A DNA stretch of 64,000 nt from contig NZ_WJPP01000004.1 of the NCBI RefSeq assembly GCF_009649225.1, positions 293,575 through 357,574 of the forward strand, given 5' to 3'. Position numbers and translations under genes: made by a program. Below the pieces are notes generated by a model that saw only the letters and a program-made list of their open reading frames with translations, was not told the origin of the DNA and ran no database searches. Shown one piece after another: positions 1 to 9,394 of the stretch. Numbering within the stretch: position 1 is the first letter of the stretch; each line of letters starts with the position of its first letter. Source of the stretch: Spiribacter salilacus (GTDB taxonomy: Bacteria > Pseudomonadota > Gammaproteobacteria > Nitrococcales > Nitrococcaceae).

Positions 1-898
1 GCACATCGGGCTTATCGATACCCATCCCGAATGCCACCGTGGCTACCATCACAAGGCCATCTTCACGAATAAATCGGGCTTGATGGTCTCGGCGTTGACT
101 GGCCTCTAGGCCGGCGTGGTAAGCCAATGCGGGTATATCGCGTGCGTTTAGGTAATCGGCAATTTCTTCAGTGGCCCGGCGTGACATGCAATAAACGATG
201 CCGGAATGGCCTACATGATTTTGCCGAATGAACTGTAAAAGCTGCTCACGCGGGCGTTGTTTTAAACCCACACGGTAACGAATGTTGGGTCGGTCAAAGC
301 TGGAAACGAAGGTTTGTGCCGAGTTGGGTAGCAGGTGACGCTCAATTTCAGCGCGGGTGCGCTGATCGGCGGTGGCGGTAAGTGCAACGCGCGGTACATT
401 AGGAAAGCGCTCGCCTAATACGCTGAGCTTTAAATACTCGGGCCGAAAGTCATGCCCCCATTGCGAAACGCAATGCGCCTCATCAATTGCAAATAGGGCA
501 ATATCGATTTGGGTAAGTCGCTGCATCAGATTGCCGCTGAGCAATCGCTCAGGTGCCACATAAAGCAGATCAAGCTGGCCTGTGTGTAAGTCGCGCTCTA
601 CCTGTTGGCGCTCTTCGGGTGTCAAGCCAGAATGCAAGCCGGCGGCGCGCGCACCTTGCTGACGCAACGCGGCCACTTGGTCTTCCATTAAAGCGATGAG
701 TGGTGAGATAACAATACCCGTGCCAGAACGCACGATGGCTGGTATTTGGTAGCACAGCGATTTACCACCACCGGTGGGCATTAAGACCAGTGCGCTTTGC
801 CCTTGAATCAGGCAATCAACAATCTTAGCTTGTTGATCGCGAAATTCTGGATAACCAAAAACGTCTTTAAGGGCAGCCCGTGCTTGCAGGCTGCCCAT
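1..898 (-). CDS. recQ: ATP-dependent DNA helicase RecQ, C-terminal part outside the window
   Basis: RecQ is a 3'-5' superfamily 2 helicase acting in recombination repair and replication fork processing. About 299 N-terminal residues lie in the window. Walker A ([15 protein letters not shown]) is near residues 40-54, followed by the [11 protein letters not shown] segment, and the RecQ-type motif II with aromatic-rich loop ([18 protein letters not shown]) is near residue 137. The last readable residues (IDKPDV) match the motif VI approach ([10 protein letters not shown]), so the frame leaves the window in the middle of the second RecA domain. The start is taken as the ATG at 898; an in-frame GTG at 916 is an alternative and neither has a clear Shine-Dalgarno. 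RQC and HRDC domains would lie outside the window. Family assignment is firm. Confidence 0.95.
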   Translation of the reverse strand, partial: MGSLQARAALKDVFGYPEFRDQQAKIVDCLIQGQSALVLMPTGGGKSLCYQIPAIVRSGTGIVISPLIALMEDQVAALRQQGARAAGLHSGLTPEERQQVERDLHTGQLDLLYVAPERLLSGNLMQRLTQIDIALFAIDEAHCVSQWGHDFRPEYLKLSVLGERFPNVPRVALTATADQRTRAEIERHLLPNSAQTFVSSFDRPNIRYRVGLKQRPREQLLQFIRQNHVGHSGIVYCMSRRATEEIADYLNARDIPALAYHAGLEASQRRDHQARFIREDGLVMVATVAFGMGIDKPDV

Positions 899-924
899 CT
901 GTGTACTCGATGACACCGCCGCGC

Positions 925-1533
925 TTAGTTAGCGGGTTCGAGTTCCATTACCAATGTGGCGCGGCGATTGGGTGCTAGACACTCAATCAGCGCATCGCGC
1001 GACAAATCGCTATCACACTGCACAACCGGATCGCTCATGCCACGGCCAATGGCCGTAATCGATACATTCGCCATGCCGGGTTGGGCTTCTAAGTAGTTGG
1101 CAACCGCGGCTGCGCGCTCCTCAGAGAGGTTCTGGTTATAGGCCTGCGTACCAATTTGATCGGTATGACCGACAACCCGAACAGCCGTAATCACCCAGTC
1201 ACTGCCAACCTCGGCAACGGCGTCGTCAATGGCGGCCTGCCCCTCTGCGGTCAGTACACTGCGATCAAAACCAAATAAGGCACGGGCCGATAGCTCTTTG
1301 CTTTCTTCAACCACTGGCTCTTCGGTGGTTTCGGCCACAGGCATAGGGTCTCCACAGGCCTCAACCGGGCCGCTGCTTCGTAAGTGGTTACGAACACACT
1401 CACCATCAGAGTTACGCACGATCACGCCATCGGGGTTAGTCCAAACGGCATCATAGTTCTGTTCAGCAGAGACGATGGCAGATGCCATAACCAAGCTGAC
1501 CAAACCACTAAGCATTAAAATACGGGTTTTCAT
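925..1533 (-). CDS. OmpA-family C-terminal domain protein, exported
   Basis: A 202-residue protein with a signal peptide ([19 protein letters not shown], cleavage likely near residue 23) followed by a short linker and an OmpA-like peptidoglycan-binding domain. The domain is recognised from [12 protein letters not shown] near residue 86 (the usual F-x-F/D-x-S start), the central [22 protein letters not shown] segment with the HTD and the xLSxxRA Arg that contact diaminopimelate, and a terminal NRRATLVME strand. There is no beta-barrel portion, so it is likely a periplasmic cell-wall anchor rather than a porin. It may form a disulfide between the two Cys of the C-terminal loop ([17 protein letters not shown]). 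It sits alone between recQ and the dnaE2 cassette on the same strand. The exact partner is unknown. Confidence 0.85.
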   Translation of the reverse strand: MKTRILMLSGLVSLVMASAIVSAEQNYDAVWTNPDGVIVRNSDGECVRNHLRSSGPVEACGDPMPVAETTEEPVVEESKELSARALFGFDRSVLTAEGQAAIDDAVAEVGSDWVITAVRVVGHTDQIGTQAYNQNLSEERAAAVANYLEAQPGMANVSITAIGRGMSDPVVQCDSDLSRDALIECLAPNRRATLVMELEPAN

Positions 1534-1577
1534 TGGAATCTCATCCCTATCAAAAATAAATCGTTGGCAGTAGTTTA

Positions 1578-4553
1578 TCAGGTAATTTGATTTTCGAGAT
1601 TACCTAAAAAAGGGTCTTCATTTTCAAAGCGCCCAGCAATTAGATGCTCAACATCGCCGCGGCGTTCCCAAATGCCGACTACACCCAGTAAACGCACTTG
1701 GTATAAAAGATGTTGGTGGCGCTCTGCCAGATTGCGCCACACCACCACATTCACAATGCCGGTTTCATCTTCAAGCGTTAAAAACATCACGCCCTTTGCT
1801 GCGCCGGGGCGCTGGCGGTTAATGACCAGACCAGCGGCACGCGCGATACGACGATGAGCTTTTTGTTTAAGCTCACTAGCTGGGCGATAGCCGCGTTTGC
1901 GCAGTGGCTCGCGTAGTAGGGCAATCGGGTGTCTGCCCAACGTTAGACCCATGCTGCGATAATCACCCACCACATCCTGTGCTTCGGTAGGCGGGTTAAG
2001 GGTGGGGATAGACTCCTTATTATGAGTGGCGCTAAATAAAGGCGTTGGGCGTTCAACCCCCAGCACCTGCCACCAGGCCTGATGACGATGCCCGGTAATA
2101 CCGGCCAACGCGCCGGCATCGGCAAGTGCCCGCAAAGCACCGCGATCAAGTTGCGCGCGGTGGGTTAAATCCGCCACATTCGCAAATGCCGCGCCATGCT
2201 CACGGCTATGCATAATGCGCTGCCCTACGGCATGGCCGAGCCCTTTTATTAGACGCAGCCCCAGCCGCAGGGCAGGCTGACAGGAGTCGCTTGGCTCAAG
2301 CGTGCAGTCCCAATCGCTATAGCGCACATCTACCGGTAATACCTGAACCTGATGCGCGCGCACATCGGCAACAAGCTGGGCGGGGGCATAAAAGCCCATG
2401 GGCTGGCTATTGAGTAACGCACAGGTAAATGCAGCAGGGTAATGGCATTTAAGCCAGGCCGAGACGTAAACCAGCAAGGCAAAGCTGGCGGCATGTGATT
2501 CTGGAAAGCCGTAATCACCAAAGCCACAAATTTGATCATAAAGCCGTTCAGCAAACTCCGGTGCATAGCCGCGAGCCGCCATGCCATCGAGCAGACGTTT
2601 ACGAAAATGCCCCAGCCCGCCGCGCTTTTTCCAGGCGGCCATGGCGCGGCGCACCTGATCGGCCTCGCCAGGGCTAAAGCCAGCAGCCACAATCACCAGC
2701 TGCATGACTTGCTCCTGAAAAATCGGCACCCCAAGCGTGCGCTCTAATACCGCTTTGACCTCTGCGCTGGGGTAGGTAACGGTTTCTTTGCCTTCTCGGC
2801 GGCGTAAATACGGATGCACCATATCCCCTTGTATGGGCCCGGGGCGCACAATCGATATTTGAATAATGAGGTCATAAAAGCTCCGTGGGCGCAGTCGCGG
2901 CAGCATCGACATTTGTGCGCGCGACTCCACTTGAAAAACGCCTACCGTATCGGCGCGACAAAGCATGTCGTACACCGTCTTATCATCGGCAGGCACCTGC
3001 GCAAGAGATAATGTGCGGCCATGATGGGCGGCAATCAGGTCAAAACAGCGATGAATGGCGCTCAACATGCCTAGCGCTAAACAGTCGACTTTGAGTAAAC
3101 CCAGTGATTCAAGGTCATCCTTATCCCATTGAATAATGCTGCGCCCAGCCATGGCAGCGTTTTCTGTGGGTACCAACTCACTTAATGGCCCGCGGCTGAT
3201 CACAAAGCCGCCCACATGTTGTGAAAGATGGCGAGGAAAGCCGATTAATGTTTGCGTTAATTGCTGGCATAGCGCTGAGTTTGGGTTGCCGCCTAGCGCT
3301 TTACTGACGTCACGCAGCGCGCTTTTCTCTCGATAGCAGATTACGGTAGCTGCTAAGGCGGCGCGATGCCGGCCGTATTTGCGATAAATGTATTGGATAA
3401 CCTCTTCACGGCGGTCATGCTCAAAGTCGACGTCAATATCGGGTGGCTCATTACGCTCACGCGAAATAAATCGCTCAAATAACAAGCTAGCGCGGCTGGG
3501 GTCCACCGAGGTGATTCCTAAGCAAAAGCAAACCGCAGAATTAGCGGCAGAGCCGCGCCCTTGGCAAAGAATATTTTGCTGCCGAGCAAAGGCCACCACA
3601 TCGTGAACGGTTAAAAAGTAAGGTTCGTAATTAAGGGCATGAATAAGCTCTAGCTCATGCTCAATCATTGCGGTGACTTTAGCGGGCACGCCGGCTGGCC
3701 AGTGTTGTGCCGCGCCGCGCTCAGTGAGCACACGCAACCAACTTGCTGGGGTGTGCCCAGCGGGGACAAGCTCGGCGGGGTATTCGTAGCGCAGTACATC
3801 AAGAGAAAATGTGCAGCGCTTAGCAATGGCAATTGTCTCTGCCAGCATGCTCTCGGGGTAGCTACGGGCTAGGCGCTGCCGGGGTTTTAAATGTCGCTCA
3901 CCATTTGAGGCGAGTTGACGGCCTAATGTACTAACGGGGCAATTAAGCCGAATTGCGGTGAGTGTGTCTTGCAGCGCTCGGCGGCCTTGGCGATGCATGA
4001 GTACAGCGCCGCTGGCAACGGCAGGTAGGCTAAATCGCGCGGCTAGTGCTTGGCAGTGCGCTAAACGTGCGGTGTCTTGCCCATCTTGATGCAAGCTTGT
4101 AGTGAGCCAGGCCCGATGAGGGAAGGTGCTGGCTGCCCACTGAACTATTTCATCTGGGCTACTGGGTTCTACAACTAACAGCGCAAGGCAGTTGGGCACG
4201 CTACCTTGCAGGTCGCTGCGAGAAAGCTGATAACTGCCTTTTTTGGCTTGACTACGCGCCAGTGAAATTAGGGCGGAGAGTTGCCCGTAAGCGGCACGGT
4301 CAGGGGCAATTAAAATCAGTGATAATTGGGTGTCAATTTGAAAAAAACTACCGATAATCAGTTTGATGTGATGCGTTTTTGCGGCGCGATGCGCGCGGAC
4401 TACACCAGCCAGCGAGCATTCATCGGTAATCGCAATGGCTTGATAACTCAGTGAGCCAGCCTGAATAACCAGCTCTTCAGGGTGCGAAGCGCCTTTAAGA
4501 AAACTAAAGTTACTCAGGCAATACAGCTCGGCATAATCAGGCAAAAAGGCCAT
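1578..4553 (-). CDS. dnaE2: Error-prone DNA polymerase ImuC/DnaE2
   Basis: The 991-residue C-family polymerase is the catalytic member of the ImuA-ImuB-DnaE2 mutasome that copies damaged DNA in many bacteria lacking UmuDC. It begins with a PHP domain (YAELYCLSNFSFLKGASHPEELV), which is the diagnostic DnaE2 opening, and carries the polymerase palm residues PPDIDVDFEHDRREEVIQY with the DxD metal-binding aspartates. A C-terminal OB-fold stretch (GVMFLTLEDETGIVNVVVW) is present. Start: the ATG at 4553 aligns with family starts; upstream in-frame codons lie inside imuB and look like read-through. The gene overlaps the end of imuB by 17 bp, implying translational coupling. No terminator with a U-run was seen after the stop. 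Confidence 0.95.
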   Translation of the reverse strand: MAFLPDYAELYCLSNFSFLKGASHPEELVIQAGSLSYQAIAITDECSLAGVVRAHRAAKTHHIKLIIGSFFQIDTQLSLILIAPDRAAYGQLSALISLARSQAKKGSYQLSRSDLQGSVPNCLALLVVEPSSPDEIVQWAASTFPHRAWLTTSLHQDGQDTARLAHCQALAARFSLPAVASGAVLMHRQGRRALQDTLTAIRLNCPVSTLGRQLASNGERHLKPRQRLARSYPESMLAETIAIAKRCTFSLDVLRYEYPAELVPAGHTPASWLRVLTERGAAQHWPAGVPAKVTAMIEHELELIHALNYEPYFLTVHDVVAFARQQNILCQGRGSAANSAVCFCLGITSVDPSRASLLFERFISRERNEPPDIDVDFEHDRREEVIQYIYRKYGRHRAALAATVICYREKSALRDVSKALGGNPNSALCQQLTQTLIGFPRHLSQHVGGFVISRGPLSELVPTENAAMAGRSIIQWDKDDLESLGLLKVDCLALGMLSAIHRCFDLIAAHHGRTLSLAQVPADDKTVYDMLCRADTVGVFQVESRAQMSMLPRLRPRSFYDLIIQISIVRPGPIQGDMVHPYLRRREGKETVTYPSAEVKAVLERTLGVPIFQEQVMQLVIVAAGFSPGEADQVRRAMAAWKKRGGLGHFRKRLLDGMAARGYAPEFAERLYDQICGFGDYGFPESHAASFALLVYVSAWLKCHYPAAFTCALLNSQPMGFYAPAQLVADVRAHQVQVLPVDVRYSDWDCTLEPSDSCQPALRLGLRLIKGLGHAVGQRIMHSREHGAAFANVADLTHRAQLDRGALRALADAGALAGITGHRHQAWWQVLGVERPTPLFSATHNKESIPTLNPPTEAQDVVGDYRSMGLTLGRHPIALLREPLRKRGYRPASELKQKAHRRIARAAGLVINRQRPGAAKGVMFLTLEDETGIVNVVVWRNLAERHQHLLYQVRLLGVVGIWERRGDVEHLIAGRFENEDPFLGNLENQIT

Positions 4554-5805
4554 GTAAATACCACCTGCCTGCCTTGCACCGATCACGGAAAATCCACAGC
4601 CGCTCGCCATGTGTATTGCTGGCTAAGTAGTAGTCTCGGCGGATGTCATGACCATCCCACCAGCCAGATTCGATACGCTCTGGGCCTTGTTCTAAAACAA
4701 GTTGGCCATGGTATTGCGGCTGCCCTTGCGGTGCGGCAAGTGGGCGCGGTTGCTCTAGCAGCCAAAGCGGGCGGGGCATGGGGGGTAGGCTGGTATCGCT
4801 TTGCTGCGCCGGCGCACTATATTGCCAAGCGTATTCTGGGCGGTGTTCATCACATAGTTGTAGCCCGCGTACACGGTCTTTGCTCAAGCGGCTGCTAAGA
4901 TCCTCTACCAGCGTTTGCCAAGATGCTCGTTGTGTTTCTGCTGGGTCTAATGTGGCCAGTAAGTCAGTGGGGGCATCCTGACTCATGCTAAATGGGCCTG
5001 CGGTGCAGGCCACAGCGATGATGGGCGCTTTAAGGGTGAGGTTATCCAAATGCTGTGCCAGCAGCTCTTTAAGCCTTGGTGCATCTCGAGTGGGTGTGAG
5101 CACGCCAACGCTTAGCGCAGTAGGTGGGCGCTGACGATGCTGCAGCTCAATTACTAATGTGCTGACTTCAGCATGCAGGCGTTGTAGGCGCTGGCAGAGC
5201 TGATCAATCATTTTGCTGAGCATGGCGAGCGGGATGTGGGTCTGCCAGCTCTCATCTGTAAGATCTTCTTTTGCGGTAAACGTTGGCGAGGGTGCCCAGT
5301 ATTCGCGAGGGTCAGCCCGCTCGCCAAAAGCGCATTGCAACTGCATGAGCAATGGGCGCCCAAGTCGGCGCGCCAAACCATCGGCCGGCATGCTGCGTAA
5401 GCCGTCAATACTTCGGCAGCCCAAGCCTTGCAGGGCCATAGCCTGTTTGTTGGAAAGCGCCAGTGTGTTCACTGATAAATGCCCTAAACGTGTGCCGAGT
5501 TCGGCGTGGTGAATGACCGGTGTTGAGTCATTTGCCCGTGCCAATAGCAAGGCTGCCGTTGGGGTAGGCGCAATGCCGGATTGGACGTGCCACATTTGTT
5601 GCGCAAGCGCGTTATCTATCTGCTGGCGTAATGCCTCAAGCCCACCGAAGTAGTGCAAGCTGCCACCAATTTCTAGCAGTACCGCTTGTGGCGGAGCTAG
5701 GCTAATTCGCGCCGTAAACTGCAACGCCCACTCGGCTGCATCTTCAAGTAAGTGGGCGTTTCCCTCTTTAAGTTGAGGAAAGTGAAGGCATAGCCACAAC
5801 ATCAT
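4537..5805 (-). CDS. imuB: ImuB, Y-family polymerase-like mutasome hub
   Basis: ImuB is a catalytically degenerate Y-family polymerase homologue that bridges the beta clamp, ImuA and DnaE2. The 422-residue protein opens with MLWLCLHFPQL where true Y-family enzymes carry the metal-binding Asp (for example FFASVE in DinB), fitting the known loss of catalysis. The little-finger-like middle (PLAMLSKMIDQLCQRLQRLHAE) and the terminal segment (LWIFRD...GRWYLHGLFA) are typical of the family. It overlaps imuA upstream by 38 bp and dnaE2 downstream by 17 bp, so all three are probably translated as a coupled unit. The start could be either of two adjacent ATGs (5805 or 5802). Confidence 0.93.
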   Translation of the reverse strand: MMLWLCLHFPQLKEGNAHLLEDAAEWALQFTARISLAPPQAVLLEIGGSLHYFGGLEALRQQIDNALAQQMWHVQSGIAPTPTAALLLARANDSTPVIHHAELGTRLGHLSVNTLALSNKQAMALQGLGCRSIDGLRSMPADGLARRLGRPLLMQLQCAFGERADPREYWAPSPTFTAKEDLTDESWQTHIPLAMLSKMIDQLCQRLQRLHAEVSTLVIELQHRQRPPTALSVGVLTPTRDAPRLKELLAQHLDNLTLKAPIIAVACTAGPFSMSQDAPTDLLATLDPAETQRASWQTLVEDLSSRLSKDRVRGLQLCDEHRPEYAWQYSAPAQQSDTSLPPMPRPLWLLEQPRPLAAPQGQPQYHGQLVLEQGPERIESGWWDGHDIRRDYYLASNTHGERLWIFRDRCKAGRWYLHGLFA

Positions 5806-6475
5806 CAGTAGTTGCCAATGCGGTTGGGGTGGTGGCGTTGGGGGTAGCCCAGGTGTCTAAAGTGATTGAGCCAGTGGGTGTGCCGCGGCATTTAAGAATG
5901 CGCACATCAAGCCGCTGGCCGGTGGTATGCCCCAGTGCAAGGCGTAATGCAGCGGGCGAGTGACTTTCTGCAGCCTGAGTATGGCGGAAAAGCAGCCCCA
6001 AACTATTGCCGGCTTCTGCGGCAAGCTGTAGCCGACGCAAGCTACGCTCATCACACTGTTTTGGCCATGCTAAAACAGCGGCGCAAGTGCCAGCGCGTAG
6101 GGCTTTTTCAATAGCCCACAGGGCTTGTTGGTTGCCATGAGGATGCACAATCATTACCCGTGACAAATCAAGCCCTTGAGCCGCTAGTGCAGGTGCATAA
6201 GGCAGAAATGGGGGTGCAATCATTGCAATCCACCGCCCCCCTCTAGAAAGCCGGGCCAGTGCGGGCATGGTTAAACGGAGTTCTCCAATGCCATGCCGTG
6301 CATGCAAAATTTCGCTGAGCGCCCCCGCAGGAAAGCCACCGCCAGGTAAGGCGGCATCTAAAGCTGAAAACCCCGTGGGGATGTGATGCGCGGCCTTATT
6401 AATGTTGGGAGAAGATGTATGGTTACCCCGCCAGATTTCAGGGCGCTGTAGTAGCTGTTCAATAGCTGTTTGCAT
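5768..6475 (-). CDS. imuA: ImuA, RecA/SulA-like mutasome protein
   Basis: A 235-residue member of the ImuA family, which resembles RecA/SulA and modulates the ImuB-DnaE2 translesion polymerase. The N-terminal region HIPTGFSALDAALPGGGFPAGALSEI is the RecA-like fold entry characteristic of ImuA, where the Walker A loop is degenerate. An AGAG-G type Shine-Dalgarno (AGAGG) lies 8 nt before the ATG at 6475. It follows lexA by 32 bp with no terminator visible, so expression is probably driven from the LexA-controlled promoter at about 7142-7170. The order lexA-imuA-imuB-dnaE2 is a widespread SOS mutagenesis operon. Confidence 0.9.
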   Translation of the reverse strand: MQTAIEQLLQRPEIWRGNHTSSPNINKAAHHIPTGFSALDAALPGGGFPAGALSEILHARHGIGELRLTMPALARLSRGGRWIAMIAPPFLPYAPALAAQGLDLSRVMIVHPHGNQQALWAIEKALRAGTCAAVLAWPKQCDERSLRRLQLAAEAGNSLGLLFRHTQAAESHSPAALRLALGHTTGQRLDVRILKCRGTPTGSITLDTWATPNATTPTALATTDDVVAMPSLSST

Positions 6476-6507
6476 GATTTGCCTCTTAAAATTCTTTGTT
6501 TGATGGG

Positions 6508-7134
6508 TTAAAGGCCAGCGCGAATAACGCCAACCCCAATGCCTTCAATCGTTAATTCATCTCGCCGCAGATCAAGCTCAAGCGGCTTAAAATCTGGGTT
6601 GTCAGGAATTAGCCAGACCTGATGGCCTTGTTTGGAAAACCGCTTAACGGTGACTTCATCAAGAATGCGAGCCACCACAATCTGCCCTTCTTTGGCTTCT
6701 TGAGTGCGATGCACTGCCAGCAAATCGCCATCGAGTATGCCGGCATCACGCATGCTCATACCGCGAACGCGCAGCAGATAATCGGCACCAGGAGAAAACA
6801 ATGAGGCACTGACCGGAGAGTGACTTTCAACATGTGCTTCTGCCAGCAGCGGGCTGCCAGCAGCTACCCGACCAATAACAGGCAGGCCTGTTTCTGCGGG
6901 TTCAAGCTCAGCTTCTGGTTGCTCAACACAAAGTTGAATGCCGCGCGATGCCCCAGGTTGCAGCCGAATAACGCCTTTTTTAGCAAGGGCCCGTAGGTGC
7001 TGCTCGGCGGCATTAGCAGAGCGAAAGCCCAGCTCAGCCGCAATTTCGCTACGCGTGGGCGGGTAACCGGTTTGGTTTAAGAACCGCTGAATGAGTAGCA
7101 GAATTTCTTGTTGTCGATCAGTTAATGTTTCCAT
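6508..7134 (-). CDS. lexA: LexA, SOS response repressor-protease
   Basis: LexA represses SOS genes and self-cleaves when RecA filaments form. The 208-residue protein has the winged-helix N-terminus ([29 protein letters not shown]), an Ala-Gly cleavage site in [13 protein letters not shown] (A92-G93), catalytic Ser in [16 protein letters not shown] (S127) and catalytic Lys in DEVTVKRF (K164). The family start METLTDRQQ is at 7134; an in-frame upstream ATG at 7170 would lie within the promoter. No Shine-Dalgarno precedes 7134, the SOS box ends 2 nt before the start codon, and the candidate -10 ends 7 nt before it, so the mRNA may be leaderless. The gene heads the imuA-imuB-dnaE2 operon. Confidence 0.96.
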   Translation of the reverse strand: METLTDRQQEILLLIQRFLNQTGYPPTRSEIAAELGFRSANAAEQHLRALAKKGVIRLQPGASRGIQLCVEQPEAELEPAETGLPVIGRVAAGSPLLAEAHVESHSPVSASLFSPGADYLLRVRGMSMRDAGILDGDLLAVHRTQEAKEGQIVVARILDEVTVKRFSKQGHQVWLIPDNPDFKPLELDLRRDELTIEGIGVGVIRAGL

Positions 7135-7136
7135 AA

Positions 7137-7152
7137 CTGTTAATTTATACAG
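7137..7152. promoter_or_regulatory. LexA/SOS box
   Basis: CTGTTAATTTATACAG fits the gammaproteobacterial LexA operator CTG-N10-CAG exactly at the outer triplets with an AT-rich core. It overlaps the candidate lexA -10 element and lies directly before the lexA start codon, so it explains autorepression. A second, degenerate copy follows at 7155-7170 (CTG-N10-CAA). Both sit between lexA and the divergent relA. Confidence 0.85.
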
Positions 7153-7170
7153 TACTGTATGGATATGCAA
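7142..7170 (-). promoter_or_regulatory. lexA promoter
   Basis: On the minus strand, TTGCAT (-35, 7165-7170) and TAAATT (-10, 7142-7147) are separated by 17 nt; TATAAA at 7144-7149 is an alternative -10. The predicted start of transcription falls at the A of the lexA ATG or one base before it. The LexA box overlaps the -10. Confidence 0.55.
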
Positions 7171-7183
7171 TACCTACGGGCGA

Positions 7184-7189
7184 TATACT
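7184..7189 (+). promoter_or_regulatory. relA -10 element
   Basis: TATACT matches the sigma70 -10 consensus at 5 of 6 positions and ends 6 nt before the relA ATG at 7196, which predicts transcription starting at the start codon. The -35 region is poor (TGGATA-like). An AGGA lies between the -10 and the ATG but would not be transcribed from this promoter. Confidence 0.45.
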
Positions 7190-7195
7190 AAGGAA

Positions 7196-9394
7196 ATGGT
7201 AAAAACACAGGATCAAATCAGCGCACAGCGCCCTGGGGATTTAGCCTTTGAAGCTTGGCTTGAACGTTTGCCCGTTGCGTTTGATACCGCTGATCAAGCA
7301 CGTCTTTTAAAAGCGTGGGAGTTAGCTCAGAGCCAATATGGGCAAACAACCCGTCAAACAGGTGATCGCTGCATTGATCACGCGCTTTTTGTTGCAGAAA
7401 TATTGGCCGATTTACGGCTTGATGCGGATTCACTCATTGCCGCGCTGTTGTACGACATTCCGGAAGGGGTTGCGCAGCATGCGGGGGATACGGTTGCCAG
7501 CTTAATCGATGGCTGTTTGCGAATGCGGCAGGTTAGCCATTTACATAGTGCAGGCAGCCACGGGCGGGCCGGAGAGCGGGCCGAGGCATTACGCAAAATG
7601 TTGCTGGCCATGGCAAAAGACATTCGCGTGGTGTTTTTGGTGCTTGCAGAGCGTTTGCATGACATGCGCCTACTCCGTGAGCTGGATGATGCACAGCAAG
7701 TTGCGCTGGCTGCAGAAACGCTTGATCTTTATGCGCCGCTTGCTAATCGCTTGGGCATTTGGCAGATCAAATGGGAGCTAGAAGATCTCTCTTTTCGTTG
7801 CCTTGAGCCGACTGCCTACAAGCGAATTGCCAGTTTGCTGGCAGAAAAGCGAACGGATCGAGAGCGCTTTATTCAGGCAATGCAAACTCGGTTAGAACAA
7901 GCACTGGCAGAAGCCAACATTAAGGCTGAGGTCACGGGTCGACCAAAGCATCTCTTTAGTATTTGGCGAAAAATGCAGCGCAAGGGGCTCGATTTTGATC
8001 AGCTATTTGATTTACGTGCCTTTCGGATTTTGGTAGACGATGTGGCGCAGTGCTATGCCGCCTTGGGTGTAGTGCATAGTCAATGGCCGCCCATTGCGCG
8101 TGAGTTTGACGATTACATTGCAGCCCCAAAAGAAAACCAGTACCGCTCTTTGCACACCGCGGTGGTGGGCGAAGGCGGCCGGCCGGTAGAGGTGCAAATT
8201 CGCACCTACGAAATGCATCAACAAGCCGAGCTCGGTATTGCCGCCCATTGGCGGTACAAAGAGGGTAAACCTGCAGATCCTGCTTTCGATGCACGCGTTG
8301 CCTGGCTGCGCACCTTGTTGGAATCTTCGCCAGATGCCGATGGCGACAAAGATGATGACTTTATTGATCGCTTTAAGGCAGAAGTTTTTGAAGACCGTGT
8401 TTATGTCATGACCCCCAAAGGCGATGTGATTGATTTGCCCCGCGGCGCAACCGCATTGGATTTTGCCTATGCCGTGCACAGCGAAGTGGGGCATCGCTGC
8501 CGTGGCGCGAAGGTCAATGGTCAAATTGCGCCACTATCGCGGCCGTTAGGTAATGGTGATTATGTTGAGGTGCTCACAGCGCGCAATGCCCGACCCAGCC
8601 GCGATTGGCTGAACCCCTCATTGGGTTATTTGCGCACGCCACGTGCATTGGCGCGAGTGCGTAGTTGGTTTCGCCAGCAAGATTACGAACAAAACGTTAG
8701 CGATGGGCGCGGTTTGCTTGAGCGTGAACTGCATAGGCTGGGTGTAGAAGACGTCAATCTTGACACACTGGCTGCCCGTTCGGCACAGGGCAATCTGTCT
8801 GATTTTTTGGCGGCCATTGGTCGCGGCGATGTAACGGGTGGCCAGATTGCCTCTTTGCTAAGTGATCGATTGCTACCCCAGCGAGACTCAGAAGCCCATT
8901 TAGTTCGTCAGCGCCGTACGGGTGTTAAATCAGACAAAATTGCTGATGGCGATATACGCATCTACGGGGTTGGCAATTTACTTACGCGGTTGGCGCGCTG
9001 CTGTCAGCCTACACCAGGCGATGCGATTATTGGCTTTATTACCCGCGGCGAGGGTATCAGTATTCATCGGCAAGACTGCGCGAATGTCAGGCGGCTTGAA
9101 GAGGTTTCTCCAGAGCGTTTAATTGAGGTGAGCTGGTCAGGCGCAGGTCAGCAGCAGTATCCAGTTGATATTTTAGTAGAGGCGCATGATCGGCGGGGGC
9201 TGATTCGTGATATCTCATTGTTGCTAAACAATGAAGGCATCAATGTAACGGCCGTGAATACGCGAACAGATCCAGATCAGGAAGTGGCATTTATGACGTT
9301 AACGATCGAGGTGTCTGATGCCGATCAGCTAAGCCGTGTTATTGATCGGATTGCGGGTTTGCGCAATGTGCGTGAGGTACGCCGTGCAGGGTAA
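7196..9394 (+). CDS. relA: GTP pyrophosphokinase RelA, (p)ppGpp synthetase I
   Basis: RelA makes (p)ppGpp on ribosomes stalled with uncharged tRNA. The 732-residue protein has the full long-RSH layout: a pseudo-hydrolase domain, synthetase, TGS (VYVMTPKGDVIDLPRGATALDFAYAVHS), zinc-finger-like region and C-terminal ACT (VDILVEAHDRRGLIRDISLLLNNEGINVTAVNT). In the hydrolase domain the catalytic HD is YD (residues 86-87), and the synthetase carries the acidic RelA-type EFDDYIAAPK rather than the basic SpoT type, so this is RelA, not SpoT. A small oddity is PKENQYRSLHT where PKxNGYQSxHT is usual. The start is the ATG at 7196; longer in-frame extensions run into lexA. It is divergent from lexA around an SOS box and overlaps the next gene by 11 bp. 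Confidence 0.93.
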   Translation: MVKTQDQISAQRPGDLAFEAWLERLPVAFDTADQARLLKAWELAQSQYGQTTRQTGDRCIDHALFVAEILADLRLDADSLIAALLYDIPEGVAQHAGDTVASLIDGCLRMRQVSHLHSAGSHGRAGERAEALRKMLLAMAKDIRVVFLVLAERLHDMRLLRELDDAQQVALAAETLDLYAPLANRLGIWQIKWELEDLSFRCLEPTAYKRIASLLAEKRTDRERFIQAMQTRLEQALAEANIKAEVTGRPKHLFSIWRKMQRKGLDFDQLFDLRAFRILVDDVAQCYAALGVVHSQWPPIAREFDDYIAAPKENQYRSLHTAVVGEGGRPVEVQIRTYEMHQQAELGIAAHWRYKEGKPADPAFDARVAWLRTLLESSPDADGDKDDDFIDRFKAEVFEDRVYVMTPKGDVIDLPRGATALDFAYAVHSEVGHRCRGAKVNGQIAPLSRPLGNGDYVEVLTARNARPSRDWLNPSLGYLRTPRALARVRSWFRQQDYEQNVSDGRGLLERELHRLGVEDVNLDTLAARSAQGNLSDFLAAIGRGDVTGGQIASLLSDRLLPQRDSEAHLVRQRRTGVKSDKIADGDIRIYGVGNLLTRLARCCQPTPGDAIIGFITRGEGISIHRQDCANVRRLEEVSPERLIEVSWSGAGQQQYPVDILVEAHDRRGLIRDISLLLNNEGINVTAVNTRTDPDQEVAFMTLTIEVSDADQLSRVIDRIAGLRNVREVRRAG

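Noticed and set aside
1578..1607. Terminator after dnaE2
   Set aside because: AGGTAAT/ATTACCT can pair but the stem lies inside the coding sequence and no U-run follows.
8012..8524. Long minus-strand open frame opposite relA
   Set aside because: It lies antisense to a strongly conserved gene and has no recognisable domain or ribosome site.
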